A stretch of 45,062 nt of DNA from JAFGVL01 sp964546015. GTDB taxonomy: Bacteria > Bacteroidota > Bacteroidia > Bacteroidales > Paludibacteraceae. Under the pieces are notes generated by a model, which did not search any database, was not told the DNA's origin, and saw nothing but the letters and a program-made list of their open reading frames with translations. The position numbers and the translations under genes are program-made. Shown in pieces: positions 24,519 through 33,283 of the stretch (positions are counted from its first letter, which is position 1; the number at the start of each line of letters is the position of its first letter). The stretch lies in contig CAZJHO010000011.1 of the NCBI GenBank assembly GCA_964546015.1, forward strand, positions 1 through 45,062, read 5' to 3'.

Positions 24519-24733
24519 AATATAGACTTCAAAAGTGTTCGAGTGTTGCACATTAAAGGTTAAAATGTAGTTAAAAACATACTGTTTTCGTTCGAGTTAT
24601 ACCCTTTATTCCGTCGTTGTTTTTCTTTTAATATGGTTGTATTATGTGTGAAAATCAACCACTTATGATATGATTAGTGTCTTTTTGCATTTCAAAATCG
24701 TGTGTGCGCGTGGAAATATGCGCAAAATGTGTG

Positions 24734-25369
24734 TTATTCCATTCGTATAACGCCAACTACCAACGCAATTCCAACAATTTCGTTTGATGGAATTTTGAAT
24801 GGCTTGTATGCCGGATTATCTGAAACAGCAATAACACCATTGTCGCCGTCTTCTTCTAATCTTTTTACCAATAATCCTTGTTCAAGTGTGGCAACCACAT
24901 ACACTTTGCCCCACTGAATAAATTTGCTTTCATGCAGCACACGGCACGCAATAATATCGCCACTGCTATACTTCGGGTACATCGAACTACCTTTTACATA
25001 TATCATCCAATCAATATTATTAAAATCCGGTATCACATATTTGTCGACAACTTTATTCTGTGCAATCATTTCATCAAAGGAGCCAAAGCCTGCCGATGCC
25101 GATACATCATATAAAGAAATTTCTTTTCCAATCTTTGTTATTTCGCCCACATCGTTAGCGTCTGTGCTTTTCAACATTTCGCCATTACCAGTCAGTAACC
25201 ATTTTGGGTTAATGTCGTTGTAGTATTCAATTATTTTCAAATACTTATCCGTGCCAATGGCACCTCTTTTGTCTAAATACCCCATAGAAAACCCCAAATC
25301 CTTACAAAATTTGTACGGCGTAATTCCTTTTAGGTCAATATATTGCGTTATTCTTTCTTGGATAGTCAT
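24734..25369 (-). CDS. Phage-type repressor with S24 (LexA/CI-like) autopeptidase domain
   Basis: The 211-residue protein has an N-terminal helix-turn-helix-like region (about 1-60: ITQYIDLKGITPYKFCKDLG..) and a C-terminal S24 peptidase domain (about 85-205). The cleavage site is likely A93-G94 in VSASAGFG, the nucleophile S129 in VKGSSMYP, and the general base K169 in GLLVKRLEE. Such proteins repress prophage or mobile-element genes and cut themselves during the SOS response. No cro, integrase or structural phage gene is next to it, so it appears to be an orphan or remnant. It follows the DUF349 terminator on the same strand. A cellular stress regulator is an alternative. Confidence 0.88.
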   Translation of the reverse strand: MTIQERITQYIDLKGITPYKFCKDLGFSMGYLDKRGAIGTDKYLKIIEYYNDINPKWLLTGNGEMLKSTDANDVGEITKIGKEISLYDVSASAGFGSFDEMIAQNKVVDKYVIPDFNNIDWMIYVKGSSMYPKYSSGDIIACRVLHESKFIQWGKVYVVATLEQGLLVKRLEEDGDNGVIAVSDNPAYKPFKIPSNEIVGIALVVGVIRME

Positions 25370-25404
25370 AATTTTATTTGAAAATAATTTAGGATAAGGT
25401 TTAG

Positions 25405-25438
25405 AAAAAAGAGGATGTCATTGTTGACATCCTCTTTT
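25405..25438 (-). terminator. Intrinsic terminator of the DUF349 gene
   Basis: Perfect 14-bp arms AAAAGAGGATGTCA (25407-25420) and TGACATCCTCTTTT (25425-25438) with a 4-nt loop. On the minus strand it is followed by a T run and starts 2 nt after the DUF349 stop codon. Confidence 0.88.
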
Positions 25439-25439
25439 G

Positions 25440-27341
25440 CTATGATAGTTGTTGTTCGATCATTTGAATCTTTTTCAGGACCAAATCTCTTTCTGCCTTT
25501 TGTTTATCAATATTTCTCTGCATTTCTGCAACCATCGGGTTAACCTTTTTCGAATTACCTTTGGTAAAGAATAAAATATTGTTTTCGCTGGTTTGGATCT
25601 CGTTACCAAGTCGTTCGTAAACGCGTAATAATTTTTCACGCTCTTTAAATAATTGATTTTTATCTTTATGGGCAAGTGACTCAATATTAGCCGAAAAATT
25701 ATTTAAATGCCTGTTGGCAGCATCAACATGTAATGTGTCGAATTGCTTATCACAAGCTGCTCGGAAGCGTTTGTATGTTTTTTCTTTATCTTTAAACGGA
25801 ACGAATCCGATTTCGTTATATTCTGCAATAAGTGCTTTTAGCTGAGCTACCGATTCGCTTTGATTAGCCGAAGCTTCGAAATTTTCAATTTTTTCAATGA
25901 TAGCAATTTTTTTAGCCAGATTCTCTTTTTCTTCGGCACGAATTCCTTCAAACGCTTTATCTTTTTGTTCAAAGAAATAATCGCAAGCGACAATAAATTG
26001 TTTCCAAATAGCGTCTGAATATTTGCGCGAAACAGCTCCGATTTCTTTCCATTCGCGTTGCGCTTCGATAATTTTTTGTGTTGTTTCTTTCCATTCGGTA
26101 CTGTTCTTCAAGTTTTCGACACGGGCAACTAACGATTTTTTCTTTTCCAAATTTTTGTCGAATTCACTTTTTATTTCTTTGAAAAACTCATTCTTTTTAG
26201 CAAAAAACTCATCACAAGCTTTGCGGAATCGTTCATAAACGGCTGTGTTTGCTTTTCGTGCAGCAAAACCGATGGTTTTCCATTCTTGTTGCCAGCCGAT
26301 TACTTCTTGGGTTTTGTTTTCCCAGTCTTTAAATGTTCTGAGGCTGTTAAAATCAATTTCTTCAACTAATTTACAAAGTCTTTCTTTTAATTCTAAATTG
26401 CCTGCTTCTTTCTTTTTTGCTTCTTCAAAAAATTCAGCATGTTTTTTATTAATCACACTCGAAGCTTCCTTGAATTTAGCCCACAGATCTTCGCGTTGTT
26501 CTTTAGCGACAGGTCCTATTTGAGCCCACTCTTCGTGTAAGAGTTGTAATTTACGGAAAGCTCCAACTACATTTTCTTCTACTTCATTTGCCAAATTTCT
26601 GGCGCTCTCCAATAAAGATGTTTTTTTCTCTAAATTCTTTTTAAAATCGTAGTCGCGTAATTCATGATTCATTTTTAACAAATCGTAGAATTTCTCGACA
26701 TACAGATTATATGTTTTATATAGATGATTAGTAACGGTAGCCGGGGTTTGTCCTATTTCGCGCCATTCTTGTTGCAACTGACGAAACTCGGGCATATATT
26801 CATGAATAATGTCAGGGTTTTCGGTGAATATTTTTATTCTTTCAATGATTTCTTCTTTTCGATGCTGATTTCCCAATTTTGCCGTTTCAATTTCGGCATT
26901 TAGTAGAGTGCGTTTTTCACGATAAGCCGCAAGTAATGATTTTAGTTGTGTTTCATATGCATCTTCAACCGTTTCGGTAACTTTTGTAATATTTTCGTCA
27001 ACGGTGTCTTTTATATCGTCTATTTTTTCACGAAGTGCTTCTTTTTCAGCTCTTAGTTTTTTGTAAAAGGCTTGTTTTATAGCATCTATATCTGTTTTTT
27101 GATTTTTATTCTCAAAATTATCAATGACTATTTTTAGTTTTTCAATCAACTCAGCTTTGGTAAGTGCCAATAGTTGTTGTGACAGCGTAAGAACATTTGC
27201 CGAATCTTCTTCCGATTTAGAAGGTGCAGCATCAATATTAAATTCTTCTGTAACAGATGTTTCTGCTTTTTCAATTTCAGTTGTTTTATTATTTTCCGAT
27301 AAATTATCGGTAGAGACCTTGTTTGTTTCAAGAGAGTCCAT
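25440..27341 (-). CDS. DUF349 domain-containing coiled-coil protein
   Basis: The 633-residue protein has an acidic, Ser/Glu-rich N-terminus, a helical stretch, and about five tandem DUF349 repeats from roughly residue 150 onward. Each carries a W..IG or similar core: QEWREIGQTP, EEWAQIGPVA, QEWKTIGFAA, REWKEIGAVS and AEYNEIGFVP. The whole protein is rich in Lys and Glu and should be an elongated helical array. The family is widespread in Bacteroidetes with unknown role. The frame extends 27 codons upstream and into the fmt 3' end; the ATG at 27339-27341 is the first that gives a normal start. It lies 75 nt after fmt and is probably cotranscribed. Confidence 0.88.
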   Translation of the reverse strand: MDSLETNKVSTDNLSENNKTTEIEKAETSVTEEFNIDAAPSKSEEDSANVLTLSQQLLALTKAELIEKLKIVIDNFENKNQKTDIDAIKQAFYKKLRAEKEALREKIDDIKDTVDENITKVTETVEDAYETQLKSLLAAYREKRTLLNAEIETAKLGNQHRKEEIIERIKIFTENPDIIHEYMPEFRQLQQEWREIGQTPATVTNHLYKTYNLYVEKFYDLLKMNHELRDYDFKKNLEKKTSLLESARNLANEVEENVVGAFRKLQLLHEEWAQIGPVAKEQREDLWAKFKEASSVINKKHAEFFEEAKKKEAGNLELKERLCKLVEEIDFNSLRTFKDWENKTQEVIGWQQEWKTIGFAARKANTAVYERFRKACDEFFAKKNEFFKEIKSEFDKNLEKKKSLVARVENLKNSTEWKETTQKIIEAQREWKEIGAVSRKYSDAIWKQFIVACDYFFEQKDKAFEGIRAEEKENLAKKIAIIEKIENFEASANQSESVAQLKALIAEYNEIGFVPFKDKEKTYKRFRAACDKQFDTLHVDAANRHLNNFSANIESLAHKDKNQLFKEREKLLRVYERLGNEIQTSENNILFFTKGNSKKVNPMVAEMQRNIDKQKAERDLVLKKIQMIEQQLS

Positions 27342-27415
27342 ATCGAAGGTGTTTTTAGAGATGAAATACAAATGTAGTATTTTATGGTTGATAATCAATA
27401 AAGGTGCTTTTTGCA

Positions 27416-28357
27416 TTAACAAATTTTATTTCCTCGCAAGAATTCTTCTATGTCCATTCTTTTTTTGCCCGAAGCTTGCAGAGAAAGTATATGTAAAAAG
27501 CCATCTGTAGTGGTTATTTTTAAAAAAGATTTGTTATCCGTTAAAATTGTTCCTCTTGGAATTTGATGTGTAGAGAGTTCTTCTTTCGTTTCAAATATTT
27601 TTAAAGAAAGGAAGTCTCCGTTAGGAATTTTTAATTCTGTCCATGCAGTGGGATAGGGTGATAGCCCGCGTATGAGATTATAAATTTCTTCAGTTGTTTT
27701 ATCCCAATTTATATAACAGGTTTCTTTAAATATTTTCGGTGCGTTTTTTAGTACACTAAATTCAGCCTGAGGCTTTTCTATAACCTTATTGTTTAAAATT
27801 AAATCAACGGTTTTAGTTACCAGGTCAGCCCCGATAAGCATTAATTTATCGTGAATATCTCCCGCTGTATCGGTATGAGTAATTGTTGTTTTTTCTTGTA
27901 GGATAATATTTCCGGTATCAATTTCGTGTTTTAGGAAAAAAGTAGTGACGCCAGTTTCTTTTTCTCCATTGATAATTGCCCAATTAATAGGAGCTGCACC
28001 CCTGTATTGGGGCAATAGTGAAGCATGTAGATTAAAGGTTCCTAAGCGTGGCATATTCCAAACCACTTCCGGCAACATACGAAAAGCAACTACAATTTGT
28101 AAATCGGCATTCCATGCTTGCAACTCTTTTAGAAAGTTTTCGTCTTTTAGTTTTTCAGGTTGTAAAAGCGGTAAGTTATTTTCAAGGGCATATTGTTTTA
28201 CAGGCGAGAATTGGATTTTATGGCCTCGTCCGGCAGGTTTGTCGGGCATGGTAATAACTCCAACTATGTTATATTCGTTTTCATGTAGTCGTTTGAGGCT
28301 TTCTACCGCAAAGTCGGGCGTGCCCATATATACTATTCGCAATTTTTTTTTATCCAT
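27416..28357 (-). CDS. fmt: Methionyl-tRNA formyltransferase
   Basis: The 313-residue protein has the expected two domains. The N-terminal transferase carries MGTPDFAVESL, the NLHASLLPQYRGAAPINW active-site segment (Asn and His), and HEIDTGNI with the catalytic aspartate. A C-terminal OB-like domain ends FLRGNKIC. It transfers a formyl group to initiator Met-tRNA. It follows the assembly gap and nadK on the same strand, with 79 nt plus the gap between them. Confidence 0.96.
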   Translation of the reverse strand: MDKKKLRIVYMGTPDFAVESLKRLHENEYNIVGVITMPDKPAGRGHKIQFSPVKQYALENNLPLLQPEKLKDENFLKELQAWNADLQIVVAFRMLPEVVWNMPRLGTFNLHASLLPQYRGAAPINWAIINGEKETGVTTFFLKHEIDTGNIILQEKTTITHTDTAGDIHDKLMLIGADLVTKTVDLILNNKVIEKPQAEFSVLKNAPKIFKETCYINWDKTTEEIYNLIRGLSPYPTAWTELKIPNGDFLSLKIFETKEELSTHQIPRGTILTDNKSFLKITTTDGFLHILSLQASGKKRMDIEEFLRGNKIC

Positions 28358-28436
28358 TTTTATAAAAACACTAAAATCATTTCTTAACTATCTCACCATC
28401 TCACTACCTAAGAAAAGGCTACCATCTCATCATCTC

Positions 28437-28446
28437 NNNNNNNNNN
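28437..28446. other. Assembly gap (10 N)
   Basis: Ten Ns, probably a placeholder of unknown true length. The left flank (about 28389-28436) is built from short repeated words such as ATCTCA, which probably caused the break. The gap removes the 3' end of nadK. Confidence 0.95.
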
Positions 28447-29363
28447 CAGTGCTCAATATAATCCAGAAGCATGGCCACCTCATCGGCATCAAGACGGATA
28501 TCTCGTCCCCACATTAGTTTGGTTCGAAGCGTGTTAAAGAAATTATGGTCTTTTTGTTTTAGTACTTTTACAGAGAAATCTCCCTTCTTGATACGAATTT
28601 CCGTATATTGCCCTAAGATTTCGGAACGCCCATCTACAGAAGCTAAGAATGATTTGGTGCGACTATCTATGTGCAGTGAGATATCACTGTCGTCGGTAAT
28701 TACCAAAGGGCGTACGGTCAAGCTATGCGGTGCGACCGGGGTCAGGATAATGCTTTTACTTTGAGGTACTAAGATTGGTCCTCCAACACTTAACGAGTAC
28801 GCTGTAGAACCTGTTGGTGTTGCTACAATTAATCCGTCAGCTTGATACGAAGTTAGATGTTGGCCGTTAATGTAAGTGTGGATGGCAATCATCGAAGAAC
28901 TATCTTGTTTAAGTACAGCAATTTCGTTTAAAGCAAAATTATGTTTAGCAAACTGTGGACATTGTTCACAATTTAGTTGCAAAACAGATCGCTCTTCTAC
29001 CAAGAAATTCTCATTTAAAATATTTTCGATTGGCACTTCAATATCCGTCGATGCTATATCGGCAAGAAATCCAAGTCTTCCGGTATTAACTCCAACAATA
29101 GGAATCCCCTTTTTGCCCACATATGCTGCCGTTCGCAAGAAAGTACCGTCTCCACCAATACTCATAGCCAAATCGGCTTCAAAATGTACATTGGATATTA
29201 GTCCTGAAATGCTCGGCTCAAAATCAATGTGTTCGAGCATATAGCGATAAAACCGTTCTTCGATCAAGATTTTTACTTTCTTTTTATTTAAGATATCAAG
29301 CAAAGTGCGTAGCAGACACAGGTTTTCTTCTTTGTAGGTATTCCCAAAAATTGCGATAGTCAT
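28447..29363 (-). CDS. nadK: NAD kinase, C-terminus lost in the assembly gap
   Basis: About 305 residues are visible. The GGDGTF nucleotide-binding motif lies at 70-75, followed by NTGRLGFLADI, a conserved NE in FALNEIAV, and the glycine-rich DGLIVATPTGSTAYSLS.. GGP segment. It phosphorylates NAD to NADP, which supplies the NADP-dependent dehydrogenase elsewhere in the window. The sequence is readable to DYIEH and then runs into N; the family's usual length (about 290) suggests only a few residues and the stop are missing. Reading through the Ns to a later stop is not justified. Confidence 0.93.
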
Positions 29364-29457
29364 TGCAGTATAAAATAAATGTTTGGCTGTAAAAATAATT
29401 ATTTTTTTTCAGTGAATAATTTTTATTCGGTAGAATTAAAAATCGAGGCATAAAAGC

Positions 29458-29488
29458 TTTTCTTATTCAAGCGAAAAAATTACCTTTG
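29458..29488 (+). promoter_or_regulatory. Promoter of pdxS
   Basis: TTTT (29458-29461, one mismatch to TTTG), a 19-nt spacer and TACCTTTG (29481-29488). It ends 30 nt before the pdxS ATG. Confidence 0.6.
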
Positions 29489-29518
29489 CACCTCTAAATT
29501 TTTTATAACAGAAAAACG

Positions 29519-30415
29519 ATGGCAGATATTAAAAAAGAAACAGGTACTACCCAAGTAAAGCGCGGTTTTGCGGAAATGCTTAAAGGTGGTGTAATCATGG
29601 ATGTTGTTAATCCGGAACAGGCTCGTATTGCCGAAGAAGCAGGTGCAATTGCAGTGATGGCGTTGGAGCGTGTTCCATCGGATATTCGTGCACAAGGTGG
29701 TGTTGCTCGTATGTCGGATCCTTTAATGATTCAAGAAATCCAAGCAGCAGTATCTATTCCGGTTATGGCAAAAGCTCGTATTGGACATATCGTAGAAGCT
29801 CGTATTCTGGAAGCCCTGGAAGTTGATTGTATCGACGAGAGCGAAGTGCTTACTCCTGCTGATGAAGTTTATCATATTTATAAAGAAGACTTTAAAGTAC
29901 CTTTCGTTTGCGGAGCTCGTAATTTGGGCGAAGCGCTTCGCCGTATTGGCGAAGGTGCTGCTATGATTCGTACCAAAGGTGAAGCCGGAACCGGTGATGT
30001 GGTTGAAGCTGTTCGCCATATTCGTACGGTAAACGAAGAAATTCGTCGTGTAGTAATAGCTTCAGACGAAGAATTGATGACTATTGCTAAAGAAATAGGA
30101 GCTCCTTATCAATTGGTGTTAGAAGTTAAAAAATTAGGTCGTTTACCTGTGGTTAACTTTGCTGCCGGAGGTATTGCTACTCCTGCTGATGCTGCATTGA
30201 TGATGCAATTGGGTTGTGATGGTATTTTTGTTGGTTCGGGCATCTTCAAATCAGATAATCCGGCTAAACGCGCCAAAGCTATCGTAGAGGCTACTGCCCA
30301 CTATAATGATGCTAAATTGCTTGCCGAAGTATCAAAAGGTCTTGGTGATGCAATGCGGGGTATCAATGTTGGTTCGATGGACGACAAAGAGAAATTTGCC
30401 GGACGCGGTTGGTAA
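29519..30415 (+). CDS. pdxS: Pyridoxal 5'-phosphate synthase, lyase subunit
   Basis: The 298-residue protein is a canonical PdxS/SNZ TIM barrel: KRGFAEMLKGGVIMDVV (D28), ALERVPSDIR, MAKARIGH with the substrate-binding lysine K85, IRTKGEAGTG and FAAGGIATPADAALMMQLG (in sequence). With PdxT it makes pyridoxal phosphate directly from ribose 5-phosphate, glyceraldehyde 3-phosphate and glutamine-derived ammonia. The pdxT gene follows after 157 nt that include a terminator-like hairpin, so the two may be only partly cotranscribed. Confidence 0.97.
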   Translation: MADIKKETGTTQVKRGFAEMLKGGVIMDVVNPEQARIAEEAGAIAVMALERVPSDIRAQGGVARMSDPLMIQEIQAAVSIPVMAKARIGHIVEARILEALEVDCIDESEVLTPADEVYHIYKEDFKVPFVCGARNLGEALRRIGEGAAMIRTKGEAGTGDVVEAVRHIRTVNEEIRRVVIASDEELMTIAKEIGAPYQLVLEVKKLGRLPVVNFAAGGIATPADAALMMQLGCDGIFVGSGIFKSDNPAKRAKAIVEATAHYNDAKLLAEVSKGLGDAMRGINVGSMDDKEKFAGRGW

Positions 30416-30457
30416 AATTCATTGACAATTTACTGATTTACTATTTACAAGATTTAT

Positions 30458-30501
30458 AAAGCAAATTGGCAACTAACTGTAGTTTGCTGATTTGCTTTTT
30501 T
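30458..30501 (+). terminator. Terminator-like hairpin between pdxS and pdxT
   Basis: AAAGCAAAT (30458-30466) pairs with ATTTGCTTT (30490-30498), followed by T; the loop is 23 nt and can itself partly fold. It could lower pdxT relative to pdxS. Confidence 0.5.
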
Positions 30502-30530
30502 ATTAAAAAATTATCTCAATAAAAAACATT

Positions 30531-30570
30531 GCCTAAAAGCCCCTTTTTCGGAGGGGTGGGGGGAGGCTTC
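30531..30570 (+). repeat. GC-rich palindromic repeat directly upstream of pdxT
   Basis: It contains CCTAAAAGCCCCTTTTTCGG and a G-rich second half ending GGGGGGAGGCTTC. The AGCCCCT and AGGGG words can pair. It ends 2 nt before the pdxT ATG and supplies a GGGAGG sequence at Shine-Dalgarno distance. It is related in sequence and position to 15711-15745 and 33190-33225. Confidence 0.6.
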
Positions 30571-30572
30571 TT

Positions 30573-31142
30573 ATGAAAATAGGTATTTTAGCACTGCAAG
30601 GTGCAGTGCGTGAACATCGTGTAGCTTTACAAAAATTAGGCTGCGAAACAATAGATATTCTTAATCCCGAAGATTTAGAAGGGATTAACGGATTAGTGCT
30701 TCCCGGTGGCGAAAGCACAACTATGGGAAAATTATTGATTCGTTATAATTTATTAGAACCAATTATCGAGTTAGGTAAAAAAGGCTTACCTATTTTTGGA
30801 ACTTGTACCGGGATGATTTTGTTATCAAAACATATTATTGACAGTGATCAGCCATTGCTTGCATTGATGGACACTCATGTAGAGCGCAATGCTTTCGGGC
30901 GTCAGTTAGAAAGCTTTGAGGCAGACATGCTAATTCCTTGTTTGGGTAATAAGCCGTTTCATGCTATTTTTATTCGTGCGCCATACATTCAGCGAGCAGA
31001 TACTACTATAGAAATTTTGTTAACTTTGGAAGATAAAATTTTGCTTGCCAAACAAGACAATTTGTTAGCATGTGCTTTTCATCCCGAATTGACGGAAGAC
31101 ACACGCATGCACGAATATTTTTTATCGATGATAAAAAAATAA
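30573..31142 (+). CDS. pdxT: Pyridoxal 5'-phosphate synthase, glutaminase subunit
   Basis: The 189-residue protein is a class I glutamine amidotransferase of the PdxT/SNO family. It has ALQGAVREH at the start, LPGGESTTMG, the nucleophile C78 in GTCTGM, and H170 with E172 in FHPELTED. It supplies ammonia to PdxS. The start is unusual for this genome because a purine-rich GGGGAGG from a repeat lies 10 nt upstream. Confidence 0.96.
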   Translation: MKIGILALQGAVREHRVALQKLGCETIDILNPEDLEGINGLVLPGGESTTMGKLLIRYNLLEPIIELGKKGLPIFGTCTGMILLSKHIIDSDQPLLALMDTHVERNAFGRQLESFEADMLIPCLGNKPFHAIFIRAPYIQRADTTIEILLTLEDKILLAKQDNLLACAFHPELTEDTRMHEYFLSMIKK

Positions 31143-31177
31143 GAAATTCCTAACACGATTCAAAAATATTTTATATT

Positions 31178-31843
31178 ATGATTGATGTAAAAATTGAACC
31201 ATCATGGAAAACCGTTCTGCAACCGGAATTTGAAAAACCTTATTTTGAGGCTCTTACTTCTTTTGTGCGACAAGAATATGCACAAACCCGAATCTTCCCG
31301 CCGGCTAAATTGATTTTCAATGCATTTGATCAATGTCCGTTCGATAAAGTAAAGGTGGTTATTCTGGGTCAAGATCCATATCATGGTATTGGACAAGCAC
31401 ATGGACTTTGCTTTTCGGTAAACGATGGAATCGAGTTTCCTCCCTCATTGATTAATATTTTCAAAGAAATTGAGCGAGATTTAGGTATTCCTATGCCTCG
31501 GTCGGGCAATTTGGAACGATGGGCTAAACAAGGCGTTTTGCTTTTGAATGCAACACTTACCGTTCGGGCGCATTTAGCAAATTCGCATGCGGGCAAAGGC
31601 TGGGAAACTTTTACCGATGCTGCTATAGAACATCTTAGCCGTGAGCGTGAAAATATTGTATTTATGCTTTGGGGTTCGTATGCACAAAAAAAAGGTGCCG
31701 TTATTGACACCTCTAAGCATTTAATATTGAAAGCTGTACATCCATCGCCTTTGTCGGCTCATCGTGGGTTTATCGGTTGCGGACATTTTGGCGAAGCAAA
31801 TCGTTATCTGGTAGCACATAGACAAGAGCCTATCAATTGGTAG
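31178..31843 (+). CDS. ung: Uracil-DNA glycosylase
   Basis: The 221-residue protein is a family 1 UDG: GQDPYH at 64-69 with the catalytic D66, then FPPSLINIFKE, LLLNATLTVR, and HPSPLSAHRGF with H188. It removes uracil from DNA. It lies 35 nt after pdxT on the same strand and is probably cotranscribed. It ends one base before the convergent PhnA-like gene. Confidence 0.97.
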   Translation: MIDVKIEPSWKTVLQPEFEKPYFEALTSFVRQEYAQTRIFPPAKLIFNAFDQCPFDKVKVVILGQDPYHGIGQAHGLCFSVNDGIEFPPSLINIFKEIERDLGIPMPRSGNLERWAKQGVLLLNATLTVRAHLANSHAGKGWETFTDAAIEHLSRERENIVFMLWGSYAQKKGAVIDTSKHLILKAVHPSPLSAHRGFIGCGHFGEANRYLVAHRQEPINW

Positions 31844-31844
31844 T

Positions 31845-32171
31845 TTATTTTTTCAAAAAACAAGTTTTCAAAACAATACTGCTTCCGTCTATTTTACAAT
31901 CTACTTCTTCCGGATTGTCTGTCAGGCGGATGCTTTTTACTTTCGTTCCGCGCTTAATTACCATAGATGATCCTTTTACTTTTAGGTCTTTTATTACCGT
32001 AACCGCATCGCCGTTAAGAAGCTCGGCTCCATTGCTGTCGCGTGGTGTTGTGTTTGCAGTATGATTTTCTCCTTCGGCAAACTCTCCACTACAATCGGGG
32101 CATATATAAATTAAACCGTCAAAATAGATATTCTCGGAACTGCATTTAGGACAAATCGAAATCTCGTTCAT
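31845..32171 (-). CDS. PhnA/YjdM family zinc-ribbon protein
   Basis: The 108-residue protein has an N-terminal zinc ribbon (CPKCSSENIYFDG.. ICPDCSGEF) and a C-terminal beta-rich domain with DSNGAELLNGDAVTVIKDLK and GSSMVIKRGTKVKSI. These match the PhnA/YjdM family, whose link to phosphonate use is doubtful and whose function is not established. It lies 16 nt downstream of gpsA on the same strand and may be cotranscribed. Confidence 0.9.
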   Translation of the reverse strand: MNEISICPKCSSENIYFDGLIYICPDCSGEFAEGENHTANTTPRDSNGAELLNGDAVTVIKDLKVKGSSMVIKRGTKVKSIRLTDNPEEVDCKIDGSSIVLKTCFLKK

Positions 32172-32187
32172 AGTTTTTATGTTATAA

Positions 32188-33183
32188 TTATCGTAATCTT
32201 TCTGTTAAGTCTCGTATTTCGATTGTAGGAGAAATGCGTTTGTATAAAATGTTATGAACCGCATCTACAATTGGTAGATTTACATGGTATTTTTCATTGA
32301 TTTCGTAGATACATTTTGTTGCGTAATACCCTTCGGCAATCATTTCCATTTCTACTTGGGCAGTTTTTACCGAGTAACCTTTACCGATCATGGTTCCAAA
32401 TAAACGGTTACGACTGAACTTAGAATAACAAGTTACGATTAAATCTCCTAAATAGGCTGATTCGCTGATATTTCGAGGTTGGGGATGAATGGCATTACAA
32501 AAACGGTTAATTTCCTGAATAGAATTAGCAACCAATACAGCTTGAAAGTTATCTCCATATTTTAATCCATGGCAAACACCGGTAGCAATGGCAATGATAT
32601 TTTTCATTACCGATGCATATTCAATTCCGCCTACATCATCGGTAATATTTACCTGAATAAAGTGTGAGGAGAATAAAGTACTGAGTCGTTTTGCTTTTTC
32701 ACGGTCTTTGCACGCTAGGGTAAGATAAGCCAAGCGTTCCATCGCTACTTCTTCAGCATGACAAGGGCCTGCAAGTACGGCAATATTTTCTTCCGGAACC
32801 CCGTATATCTGATGAAAGAAATCGGACATAATCATATTTTCGTCAGGCACAATTCCTTTAATAGACGAAATAATAAATTTATCCGAAAGCGGCACGGTTA
32901 ATTTTTTTAAATGACTTTTCAAGAATGGCGATGGAGTTGCAAAGATTAATGTATCAGCTTCGCGTACTACTTGATTTATATCGCTTGTGAAAGTAATTCG
33001 GTTAAGGTCGAATTTGACAGTAGTAAGATAGGAAGGGTTGCTCCCCAATCGTTTAAATTCCCGTATTTGCGTTGGTTGGCGCATATACCAATAAATGTGA
33101 TTATTGTTGATTAACAACATTTTGGCAATGGCAGTAGCCCAACTACCTCCACCCATAACAGCTATTTTCCCAGGAAATTCCAT
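32188..33183 (-). CDS. gpsA: Glycerol-3-phosphate dehydrogenase [NAD(P)+]
   Basis: The 331-residue protein has an N-terminal Rossmann fold with GGGSWATAIAKML, then FATPSPFLKSHL, SSIKGIVPDE, AGPCHAEEVAMERL, and the conserved lysine in YASVMKNIIAIATGV. These are features of GpsA, which makes glycerol 3-phosphate for phospholipids from dihydroxyacetone phosphate. It follows lysS on the same strand. The 140-nt space between them contains two palindromic repeats, one abutting its start codon. Confidence 0.95.
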   Translation of the reverse strand: MEFPGKIAVMGGGSWATAIAKMLLINNNHIYWYMRQPTQIREFKRLGSNPSYLTTVKFDLNRITFTSDINQVVREADTLIFATPSPFLKSHLKKLTVPLSDKFIISSIKGIVPDENMIMSDFFHQIYGVPEENIAVLAGPCHAEEVAMERLAYLTLACKDREKAKRLSTLFSSHFIQVNITDDVGGIEYASVMKNIIAIATGVCHGLKYGDNFQAVLVANSIQEINRFCNAIHPQPRNISESAYLGDLIVTCYSKFSRNRLFGTMIGKGYSVKTAQVEMEMIAEGYYATKCIYEINEKYHVNLPIVDAVHNILYKRISPTIEIRDLTERLR

Positions 33184-33189
33184 ATTAAT

Positions 33190-33225
33190 AAGCCTCTTAA
33201 ACCTCCCAAGGGAGACTTGTAAGAG
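33190..33225 (-). repeat. Intergenic palindrome upstream of gpsA
   Basis: On the minus strand it reads CTCTTACAAGTCTCCC, TT, GGGAGGTTTAAGAG, then GGCTTATT. CTCCC/GGGAG and the outer CTCTTA/TAAGAG pair. It ends 6 nt before the gpsA start codon. A second, more degenerate copy follows at 33284-33326. Confidence 0.6.
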
Positions 33226-33283
33226 TTATTCAGTTTATAAGTTTATTTTATATTAACTATTTATATAAGAATTTATTCTAAAA

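Larger units (their letters stand above)
24146..24733. other. 588-nt gene-poor strip between the LuxR gene and an S24 repressor
   Basis: No convincing coding sequence is present; the minus-strand frames that cover it run through two strong terminators and look non-protein-like. It contains those terminators, a threefold CGAACAA repeat, and a GGCACCC word near 24176 that can pair with the left arm of the first terminator. Composition and the adjacent repressor suggest a remnant of an inserted element, but no integrase, att site or tRNA could be seen. Confidence 0.5.

Noticed and set aside
24142..24551. Two minus-strand open frames in the gene-poor strip
   Set aside because: They run through two strong intrinsic terminators and have an unnatural composition rich in Cys, Phe and Ser.
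28389..28436. Possible CRISPR-like or tandem repeat array
   Set aside because: Only short, irregular ATCTCA-type words; no repeat-spacer structure and no cas genes in the window.
28419..28446. Extension of nadK through the Ns to a later stop
   Set aside because: The frame across a gap of unknown length has no meaning; the gene is reported as partial.
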